Source: Bacillota bacterium
GTDB taxonomy: Bacteria; Bacillota; Clostridia; Acetivibrionales; DSM-1351
Length of the DNA: 6,964 bases
Reading direction: 5' to 3'
Assembly (NCBI GenBank): GCA_023412635.1
Contig: JAEYNI010000034.1
Location: 1 to 6,964, forward strand
Within the stretch, counting starts at the first letter, position 1, and each line of letters opens with the position of its first letter. Under the pieces are notes generated by a model. That model saw only the letters and a program-made list of their open reading frames with translations, had not been told where the DNA came from and did not search any database. This document shows, one piece after another, positions 1 to 4,976 of this stretch. The translations under genes and the position numbers were made by a program.

Positions 1-27
1 CCTAGACAATAAAAAACTATTAATTTA

Positions 28-99
28 TGCGCGTGCCAGAATTTCCTTAATACATCAATCCGAAGAAAATATTCAGTAGAAGGAAAAGGCACATGCGCA
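28..99. repeat. Long-range GC-rich inverted repeat in left flank
   Basis: TGCGCGTGCC at 28-37 is complementary to GGCACATGCGCA at 88-99, apart from a two-base AT bulge, so ten base pairs could close a loop of about 50 nt. The surrounding DNA is AT-rich, so the GC-rich arms stand out. It lies beyond the terminator of the aldo/keto reductase gene and no gene is visible here. It could be part of a structured element extending left of the window, or chance. Confidence 0.3.
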
Positions 100-101
100 A
101 A

Positions 102-124
102 CAAAAGTGGCTTTGCCACCTTTG
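102..124 (-). terminator. Intrinsic terminator of the tetR-reductase unit
   Basis: Read on the minus strand, the stem GTGGC-AAA-GCCAC (107-119) is extended by four more pairs past one mismatch. It is followed by TTTTGTTT, the classic layout of a rho-independent terminator. It begins about 30 bases after the reductase stop codon, so it most likely ends that transcript. Confidence 0.7.
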
Positions 125-140
125 TTCTCGAAATCGAGAA
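125..140 (-). other. Small hairpin just after the reductase stop
   Basis: TTCTCGA-AA-TCGAGAA is a perfect seven-base inverted repeat whose centre is too tight for the last pair, giving about six pairs around a four-base loop. It has no T-run of its own and sits directly before the terminator. It may shield the 3' end of the mRNA from exonucleases. Confidence 0.4.
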
Positions 141-154
141 TTATGCCTGTTAAT

Positions 155-1150
155 CTACCTGTCTCTTTGATAAAGAATTCGATCTATCTCAGCCATTTGG
201 TCCTGTGACAAAGGGCCAAAGTCCATGGCTTTTGCATTCTCTTCAACCTGTTTTACAGTTTTAAAGCCGGCGATCGGTATTGTACCGCCGCTTTTTCCCC
301 AAATCCAGGCTAAGGCGCCCTGAGCCGGAGTACGACCGTTGCTGGTCAGAATTTCCTTGACCGAATCTAGCTTTTTTAAGAACTCGGGTACAGGTTTTCC
401 GTCTTTAAAATACGTAACCCAGGAATGGCCGGCGCCTCGAACATCATCCTTTGTCAAAAATGATTCTGAGGTGAATTTGCCGCTTAGAAAGCCCATAGCC
501 AGAGGACTGCGATTAATACTGGCAAGATTGTTGTTTTCACAAAATTTAACCAACTCAGTATTATCGTCAAAGACATTCAAACAGTGTTGAATGGCAGAAC
601 AATTTGCTCTTTCTGCAAACAGTCTGGCGCCATCGATTAGGTCTGTGCTCCAACCATAAGTGCGAATTTTACCTTTCTCAACAAGCCTATCCAGCGTTAA
701 GCATATGGGCTCTACGTCAGATACCGGTAAATCCCCTACATGGAGCTGGTACACGTCAATGTAGTCGGTATTGAGCCTTTTAAGTGATGCATCGCAAGCT
801 CTTTCTATGTAACCTGGTGTTACATTAATACCATGTACTGTTTTTGTGGCTTCATTGCTAAAATATCCAAACTTCGTTGCGATTACAACGCGGTTTCTTT
901 TTCCTGCAATTGCTTTTCCGATTACTTCTTCACTGTGGCCAACGCCATAACAATCAGCCGTATCCAGGAAGTTTACACCGAGTTCAAGGGCTCTGTGAAT
1001 AGCTTTTATTGACTCATTATCGTCAACATCACCCCAGCCGTCGTACATTCCGCTAAGTATAAACTGTCCTCCGATAGCCCAACCTCCTAAGCCTAACGCA
1101 CTAACTTCAATTCCAGACCGTCCAAGTTTCCTCTTAAAACCTTCATTCAT
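155..1150 (-). CDS. Aldo/keto reductase, NAD(P)H-dependent
   Basis: The 331-residue protein is a full-length, soluble aldo/keto reductase with a TIM barrel that reduces carbonyl compounds using NAD(P)H. The family's catalytic tetrad is visible: Asp63 and Tyr68 in FLDTADCYG, Lys93 in ATKFG and His137 in YQLHVGD. The C-terminal cofactor signature IPIAGFKTVKQVEEN lies near 291-305. The N-terminal LGLGGWAIGG is typical of the bacterial branch with YqkF- and GSP69-like members. The ATG start is supported by GGGAGGG seven bases upstream. It lies 48 bp downstream of the tetR-type gene on the same strand, with a terminator behind it and no obvious promoter in the gap, so the two are probably co-transcribed. 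The regulator's ligand may then relate to a reductase substrate. The substrate cannot be read from sequence; a role in detoxifying reactive aldehydes or quinones is only a guess. Confidence 0.95.
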   Translation of the reverse strand: MNEGFKRKLGRSGIEVSALGLGGWAIGGQFILSGMYDGWGDVDDNESIKAIHRALELGVNFLDTADCYGVGHSEEVIGKAIAGKRNRVVIATKFGYFSNEATKTVHGINVTPGYIERACDASLKRLNTDYIDVYQLHVGDLPVSDVEPICLTLDRLVEKGKIRTYGWSTDLIDGARLFAERANCSAIQHCLNVFDDNTELVKFCENNNLASINRSPLAMGFLSGKFTSESFLTKDDVRGAGHSWVTYFKDGKPVPEFLKKLDSVKEILTSNGRTPAQGALAWIWGKSGGTIPIAGFKTVKQVEENAKAMDFGPLSQDQMAEIDRILYQRDR

Positions 1151-1198
1151 ATTGAATCCCTCCCTTTAATAAATAAAATGTTTACTCGAATCAACTAT

Positions 1199-1774
1199 TC
1201 ATAGTTTTATGCCATCTATGAAAACGTCTATACATTTTTCAATATCCTTGTTAATGTCTTTATCATCATAAAACTTAACTGTCATGGCTAAGCCTATCAT
1301 CATATAATAAAAGGATATGGCTATATCATGTGCATTTTTATCCCGGATACTTCCGTTTTTGATTCCTCGTTCAATAATAGTAGTGATTTTATCTAGGAAG
1401 AGCATTTCAATATCATAGGTTTCATGTAAAATATAATCTTTCAAATATTCTGGCGGGTAATAATAGTATCTATCCCAGAAAACCATTTTGCTATTATTTT
1501 TACAATTATTTACATATCCGGAGAAAATACTTGCTAATTTCTCCAGGGAGTTTGTCTCTTCACTGAAGGCTGTCAGATTATTAATAAAAGTAAAATAATC
1601 GGCTAAAACATTATTGAATATGGCTGTGAATATACTTTCCTTACCTGAGTAATGAGAATACAGGGAGGCCTTCTTAATTCCTACAGCTTTAGCGATATCG
1701 TCCATGCTGGTGCCAAAATATCCTTGGTTTGCAAATAGCTCTAAAGATTTGTCCAAAATTTCATTCTTTTTCAT
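1199..1774 (-). CDS. TetR/AcrR-family transcriptional repressor
   Basis: The 191-residue protein has the normal length and layout of a TetR-family repressor. The N-terminal DNA-binding part (about 4-48) carries the recognisable series LELFANQGYFGTSMDDIA, VGIKKASLYSHY and KESIF. The helix-turn-helix lies near 24-43. The rest is the helical ligand-binding and dimerisation domain, with a run of tyrosines at 103-106 (DRYYYYPPEY) that could line a pocket for an aromatic or hydrophobic ligand. The ATG is preceded by GGAGGT. A palindrome and a perfect extended -10 box lie just upstream, so autorepression is expected. The aldo/keto reductase gene follows and probably shares the transcript. The effector is unknown. 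Assignment to the family is secure; regulation of the reductase is inferred. Confidence 0.95.
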   Translation of the reverse strand: MKKNEILDKSLELFANQGYFGTSMDDIAKAVGIKKASLYSHYSGKESIFTAIFNNVLADYFTFINNLTAFSEETNSLEKLASIFSGYVNNCKNNSKMVFWDRYYYYPPEYLKDYILHETYDIEMLFLDKITTIIERGIKNGSIRDKNAHDIAISFYYMMIGLAMTVKFYDDKDINKDIEKCIDVFIDGIKL

Positions 1775-1793
1775 ATTACCTCCAAAAAACTAC

Positions 1794-1807
1794 CTACCGT
1801 TTGGTAG
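1794..1807 (-). promoter_or_regulatory. Putative TetR operator
   Basis: CTACC-GTTT-GGTAG is an inverted repeat with perfect five-base arms, and an extra TACC half-copy (1791-1794) touches its left side. It lies between the -10 box and the ribosome site of the tetR-type gene, over the expected transcription start. A repressor bound there would block initiation. Palindromes of this size in this place are common TetR-family operators. Confidence 0.65.
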
Positions 1808-1808
1808 C

Positions 1809-1837
1809 ATTATATCACTTCTTAATTTTCTCTGCAA
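1809..1837 (-). promoter_or_regulatory. Promoter of the tetR-reductase unit
   Basis: On the minus strand, TTGCAG (1832-1837) is followed after exactly 17 bases by TATAAT (1809-1814). TG stands one base before it, making a perfect extended -10 element. The -35 matches only TTG, which an extended -10 can offset. The predicted start falls within the adjoining palindrome. Confidence 0.7.
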
Positions 1838-1913
1838 TAGATTATATAAATTTTAGAAGATAATCTTAACCAGTAATCAAACGACTGTACCGAGGAATAT
1901 TTTAACAAGTACC

Positions 1914-1942
1914 TTGTATAACGATGTAAATTGTTATACAAT
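1914..1942 (+). promoter_or_regulatory. padR promoter enclosed by a 9-bp inverted repeat
   Basis: TTGTATAAC (1914-1922) and GTTATACAA (1933-1941) are exact inverted copies separated by ten bases. The same bases supply a -35-like TTGTAT (1914-1919) and, 17 bases on, a -10 box TACAAT (1937-1942). The promoter and the palindrome therefore coincide. A dimeric repressor bound here would occlude RNA polymerase completely. PadR proteins usually repress their own genes through AT-rich palindromes, so this is the likely autoregulatory site. Confidence 0.7.
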
Positions 1943-1946
1943 AATG

Positions 1947-1963
1947 TTGTAAAAGATTTACAA
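1947..1963 (+). promoter_or_regulatory. Second operator-like palindrome at padR start
   Basis: TTGTAAA-AGA-TTTACAA is a perfect seven-base inverted repeat with a three-base centre. It lies at the expected transcription start and ends against the AAAGGAG ribosome site. It shares the TTGTA/TACAA half-site with the upstream palindrome, which suggests the same protein binds both. In RNA it could instead form a weak AT-rich hairpin next to the ribosome site. Confidence 0.55.
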
Positions 1964-1977
1964 AGGAGTGATTCTAT

Positions 1978-2325
1978 ATGAACAGGGAAATGATGAAAGG
2001 CAGCATAGATATTCTATTATTGTCGTTGATTCAAAAGGAGGATTTATATGGCTATGAAATTGCCAAAAGGCTAAAAGAAAGAAGCAATGATGTGTACTCA
2101 ATGGGGGAAGGCACATTATATCCAGCACTGCAAAGACTGGAAAAACGTAAGCTTATAAATGCATACTGGGGAGTATCGGAAGGTGGAGGAAGACGGAAAT
2201 ATTACAGCATTACAGAGGCAGGGGAGAAGGAACTATCTGAAAAACTTAGAGAATGGGACATACTTAATAATTTGATTAAAGCGTGCAGGGAGGGATTTTT
2301 GTGCAGCAGTTTGATGAGTATATAA
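1978..2325 (+). CDS. PadR-family transcriptional regulator
   Basis: The 115-residue protein is a short PadR regulator: a winged helix (about 8-80) followed by one dimerisation helix. Diagnostic stretches are GSIDILLLSLI, DLYGYEIAKRL, GEGTLYPALQRLE in the recognition region, and a glycine-rich wing (VSEGGGRRKYYSIT) followed by EAGEKEL. The ATG is preceded by AAAGGAG at good spacing. The last residues (about 109-115) are encoded where the membrane-protein gene has already begun, so this tail was probably not under strong selection as protein. In Bacillota, PadR proteins of this type commonly sit ahead of a gene for a small membrane protein with a helical N-terminal domain, as here. Two palindromes on the promoter point to autorepression. 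The inducing signal is unknown. Confidence 0.95.
   Translation: MNREMMKGSIDILLLSLIQKEDLYGYEIAKRLKERSNDVYSMGEGTLYPALQRLEKRKLINAYWGVSEGGGRRKYYSITEAGEKELSEKLREWDILNNLIKACREGFLCSSLMSI
2288..2294 (+). promoter_or_regulatory. Ribosome site inside padR that sets the next start
   Basis: GGGAGGG lies six bases before the GTG at 2301. The upstream GTG at 2283, which would give a longer protein, overlaps this region and has no comparable site before it. The motif therefore favours 2301 as the real start. Confidence 0.75.
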
Positions 2326-2924
2326 CCCGGCTTGTGGGTAGCCTGAATATGAGTAAAAGGCGTAAGGAAGACTTGGCGGATGAATTCAGAGATCACTTGA
2401 ATATGCTGAAAAAGGATCTTATGGAAAGCGGATCAACCGAAGAGGAAGCAATTGCGGAAACTATTAGGCTTTTTGGTGACAGCAGGCTTCTGAAGTCATT
2501 CCTAACGAAAAGTATAAGGGGCTACAGGTCTATGACCAATATACTGTTCGGAATAGTACTTACTATTCTACTTTTTTTGGGTTGTACAAGGGTTCCGGTA
2601 CCGGGTATAAACAGCTGGGATAACATTGAAAACGTTCAACTATTCATTAAAAGCATGTTCGCTCTAGGTGGACTTCTTATTTTAATTCCTGTGGGATATT
2701 TTATGCCCATAATTATTAAAAGATCCGGAAATGTTTTTTGGGTTATGGCTGCAGCGCTTGTGATAAGTACAATTTTGTCAGTGTTTTTAAGTACCGGTTT
2801 TCGAGGGATAGAACCAGTATATTTATCTTTTATATCAGGTGGAACTATAGGAAGCATTTTTGGTTTTGGTCTTTTGAAGTTAGTAAATACAGCAGTCGGT
2901 AAGGTGGACAGGAAATATATTTAA
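2301..2924 (+). CDS. PadR-linked membrane protein with helical N-terminal domain
   Basis: Starting at the GTG at 2301 gives 207 residues. Residues 1-72 are a charged helical domain (FDEYITRLVGSL, RRKEDLADEFRDHL, GSTEEEAIAETIRLFGD), matching the family found at the N-terminus of PadR-linked DUF1700/HAAS-like and permease-prefix proteins. Four hydrophobic segments follow at about 80-95, 117-139, 145-166 and 174-195, with a short basic tail. The protein should sit in the cytoplasmic membrane with its N-terminal domain inside. It overlaps padR by 25 bases, so translation is probably coupled. In related loci such proteins are thought to take part in envelope stress sensing or to partner transporters; no transporter or DUF4097-type gene is present here. 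Biochemical function is unknown. The alternative GTG at 2283 would add six residues. Confidence 0.85.
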   Translation: MQQFDEYITRLVGSLNMSKRRKEDLADEFRDHLNMLKKDLMESGSTEEEAIAETIRLFGDSRLLKSFLTKSIRGYRSMTNILFGIVLTILLFLGCTRVPVPGINSWDNIENVQLFIKSMFALGGLLILIPVGYFMPIIIKRSGNVFWVMAAALVISTILSVFLSTGFRGIEPVYLSFISGGTIGSIFGFGLLKLVNTAVGKVDRKYI

Positions 2925-2949
2925 TATCCTTAAAATACTTAGCTTTGAT

Positions 2950-2980
2950 TTTGACACTGTTGAGTCAAATATGGTATCAT
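2950..2980 (+). promoter_or_regulatory. Strong promoter for the Gre-domain gene
   Basis: A consensus -35 TTGACA (2951-2956) is followed after 18 bases by TATCAT (2975-2980), five of six matches to TATAAT. TG one base before it completes an extended -10. The -35 is embedded in an inverted repeat, TTTGAC (2950-2955) and GTCAAA (2964-2969), which could be an operator. Transcription would begin near 2987, at the base of the next hairpin. Confidence 0.7.
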
Positions 2981-2984
2981 ATTA

Positions 2985-3029
2985 CATATGGTGCTTTGCC
3001 AACCGGCAAGGTGCCATATGTTTTTATTT
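2985..3029 (+). terminator. Leader hairpin with T-run: attenuator or terminator
   Basis: The arms 2985-3000 and 3005-3020 form 16 consecutive pairs, three of them G-U, around the loop AACC, followed directly by TTTTTATTT. This is a textbook intrinsic terminator. It lies after the promoter and about 40 bases before the ribosome site of the Gre-domain gene. It could therefore stop that transcript early, stop read-through from the padR unit that ends at 2924, or do both. No promoter of similar quality is visible between it and the gene. Confidence 0.8.
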
Positions 3030-3070
3030 GGGATAAAATACCATTTAATTACTTATGGACGGAGGAGAAT

Positions 3071-3511
3071 ATGACAAAAAGACTAGCATTAACAACACCT
3101 GCTTATGAGAACTTGATAGCTCATTTAGTGGATATGGAAGAAAGGAGGTTACAACTAATTAATTTATACTTTCAGGATTACAATAAACAAAGGGATGAAT
3201 TTGAACAACTTATGGACAATTACATAAGTCAATTGGACAATGCTGTAAAGAATACAAAATGCTCCGAAAATTCAGATAATTATTTTCCCTTTGTATGCCT
3301 GAATTGCGAAATTGAAATTGAAGATATTGAAGAGTCTGAAACATACAGTTACAGGATAATTGTGCCTGAGTCAATCCACAGTGGGGACAATTGCATAACC
3401 ATGCTGTCTCCAATGGGTAGAGCTCTCCTTTGCAAAAAGGAAGGAGAGGTTGTTTCAGTTAATACACCTTCAGGTGTTTACAGATACAGAATTAAATCAA
3501 TACGGATATAA
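3071..3511 (+). CDS. GreA/GreB C-terminal domain protein
   Basis: The 146-residue protein resembles transcription factors of the GreA/GreB/Rnk group that bind in or near the secondary channel of RNA polymerase. Residues 92-146 match the FKBP-like C-terminal domain (YSYRIIVPE, ITMLSPMGRALLCKKEGEVVSV, GVYRYRIKSI). Residues 10-62 look like two helices that could form a coiled coil, but the family's tip motif GDLSENAEY is missing; D37, D42 and E43 lie roughly where the tip would be. It may thus be a Gre paralogue or Rnk-like factor rather than the housekeeping GreA. The ATG was chosen because GGAGGAG precedes it. A longer reading from 2945 would run through the promoter and leader hairpin and can be dismissed. 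The gene has its own promoter and a terminator-like leader. Family is fairly sure, mode of action is not. Confidence 0.85.
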   Translation: MTKRLALTTPAYENLIAHLVDMEERRLQLINLYFQDYNKQRDEFEQLMDNYISQLDNAVKNTKCSENSDNYFPFVCLNCEIEIEDIEESETYSYRIIVPESIHSGDNCITMLSPMGRALLCKKEGEVVSVNTPSGVYRYRIKSIRI

Positions 3512-3549
3512 TTAGCCTGTTTCTGTATACAGCGGCTCATATCAGTTAA

Positions 3550-3585
3550 AGACCCTTTAGAAAATTTTTATTGGCTAAAGGGTCT
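3550..3585 (+). terminator. Terminator between convergent genes
   Basis: AGACCCTTTAG (3550-3560) pairs perfectly with CTAAAGGGTCT (3575-3585) around a 14-base AT-rich loop. It is placed 38 bases after the Gre-domain gene and 61 bases beyond the end of the oppositely oriented cyclase gene. The following tracts are weak in both directions (AATTATTT on plus, TTTAA on minus), so it probably serves both genes with modest strength. Confidence 0.65.
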
Positions 3586-3646
3586 AATTATTTATAAATT
3601 CCGTATAATTTTAATTTTTAATGTTCCAGATACCTTCTTGGCAGGA

Positions 3647-4873
3647 TTATTTGCTCACACAGTTTCTTCCTTTTTTCTTGGCTCTATAAAGAGCTGCGTC
3701 AGCAGCTTTAATAACTTCATCTGGCAGCCTGTATTTATCACTTCTCTCTGCTGCCCCGATACTTATAGTGACAAACAGCTGCTTACCTGATTCAGTTTTC
3801 CCTCTTCCATTTTGGGTTTTGTTTTTTAACCTGTCGGCCGAGCTATGTATGAAACCCTTTTTTGATACAGCTTCTCTTAATTCTTCAAGGTGCGGAAAGG
3901 CCTCCTTTAATACCTTATTGGGAAATACAACGGTAAATTCCTCTCCGCCATATCGGAAAGGTTTCCCGCCACCAGTAACATTCTTTATACAGCCTGCAAC
4001 CATTTTTAAAACCTGATCACCCACATCGTGACCATAGGTGTCATTAAATTTTTTAAAGAAATCAATATCAAGCATTGCTATGGTGTATTTACCGCTCAAT
4101 TTCATAAGCTCATATTTCAGGGATCTTCTGGAGGGTAGTCCTGTCAATTCATCCAAAAAAGCCATACTATAAGAATCCTGAATAACTGAAACTATTATAA
4201 TGACTCCTGAGACTGAAAAGAAAATGGGAGATGACATTTTGTTTTCCTGAAGGATGAAAGCTGAAGACACTGCTAACAGAACTCCTATATTTGCAGCGTC
4301 GAGATAAGCATTGGTTGAAATAAAACGGAGGATGGCAAATGCAAGGGCAACAGTAAGAACTATTACTGAAAGTTGGGGGATATGTATTAATTCATTGGTG
4401 TTCCATGGCAGTAAACCCCAATCTGCTATTGCAACCAGAACACTGTCCTTTGCTTCCAGCAAGTAAGAGACTATTTCCAGCTGTATGACGATAAATGCTG
4501 CGTTTAATAAACCCCAGACAGTAAATACCCCACGTTCCCGTATAAGTGAAAACACTACGATATTTATAGGTACAAGAATAGATACAGCAGTTATAACCGG
4601 GGAAGTTATGAAAATATCTCCGGTCGGTAAACCTGAGGGTGTAAAGGCAAATGCTTCAGTGAGGGTGAGAACAAGTGCAATGAAAAACACCTTACTTTTA
4701 TTGAATCTCCAGCCCAGTATTGCCGCAATTCCAAACAGTAAATAAGGCAAGAGGTCTATAAGCCGGATCAGCCCGGGCGAAAGGGTTTTAAGTTCGTTCA
4801 TGTAAAGAATTGCTGCAGTTGGTAATCCCAAGGGTACTATTAGTGGTGCTGCCATCTGAAAGAATTTTTTCAA
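3647..4873 (-). CDS. Membrane-bound diguanylate cyclase (GGDEF protein)
   Basis: The 408-residue protein should make the second messenger c-di-GMP from two GTP. Residues 1-235 hold about seven or eight hydrophobic membrane segments and match no sensor domain I recognise. The GGDEF domain follows (about 236-405). It opens with DELTGLPSRRSL, has the metal-binding LDIDFFKKFNDTYGHDVGD (Asp269), the active-site motif RYGGEEF (GGEEF at 309-313), and closes with SIGAA and ADAALYRAKKKGRN. All catalytic positions look intact. The RxxD inhibitory site expected just before the active site is absent (VTGGGKPF there instead), so product feedback by that route is unlikely. A polar insert lies at about 343-365. 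The start is a TTG whose best ribosome site (AAGGATGG) is rather distant; the ATG seven codons in is an alternative. It follows the hydrolase gene by 103 bp, with no convincing promoter seen in the gap. Confidence 0.93.
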   Translation of the reverse strand: MKKFFQMAAPLIVPLGLPTAAILYMNELKTLSPGLIRLIDLLPYLLFGIAAILGWRFNKSKVFFIALVLTLTEAFAFTPSGLPTGDIFITSPVITAVSILVPINIVVFSLIRERGVFTVWGLLNAAFIVIQLEIVSYLLEAKDSVLVAIADWGLLPWNTNELIHIPQLSVIVLTVALAFAILRFISTNAYLDAANIGVLLAVSSAFILQENKMSSPIFFSVSGVIIIVSVIQDSYSMAFLDELTGLPSRRSLKYELMKLSGKYTIAMLDIDFFKKFNDTYGHDVGDQVLKMVAGCIKNVTGGGKPFRYGGEEFTVVFPNKVLKEAFPHLEELREAVSKKGFIHSSADRLKNKTQNGRGKTESGKQLFVTISIGAAERSDKYRLPDEVIKAADAALYRAKKKGRNCVSK

Positions 4874-4976
4874 GGCGAAAGATCCATCCTTTTTTCATTA
4901 GTTACCTATATAATTACGACATAATTTGCTAAAAGCCTAATTGTTTTTTAATAAAAATAACTCCGAATTCTATTTT

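Noticed and set aside
94..171. A 25-codon plus-strand reading frame with two Cys-x-x-Cys-like cysteines and a possible AAGG site upstream.
   Set aside because: It runs through the terminator hairpins and into the 3' end of the reductase gene in antisense, and its composition follows from those hairpins. No independent support for translation.
1843..1913. A further regulatory element in the tetR-padR divergent spacer.
   Set aside because: Apart from a short AAGGTACTT-like symmetry there is no repeat, promoter or coding potential that stands above AT-rich background.
2945..3070. A 42-residue N-terminal extension of the Gre-domain protein.
   Set aside because: It would have to be translated through a promoter and the terminator hairpin and has no ribosome site. 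The ATG at 3071 has GGAGGAG and yields a normal-length Gre-like protein.
4874..4976. A c-di-GMP riboswitch or clear promoter ahead of the cyclase gene.
   Set aside because: The 103 bases are AT-rich, and the only inverted repeat is an A/T stem. No riboswitch core or well-spaced -35/-10 pair could be found, so none is claimed.
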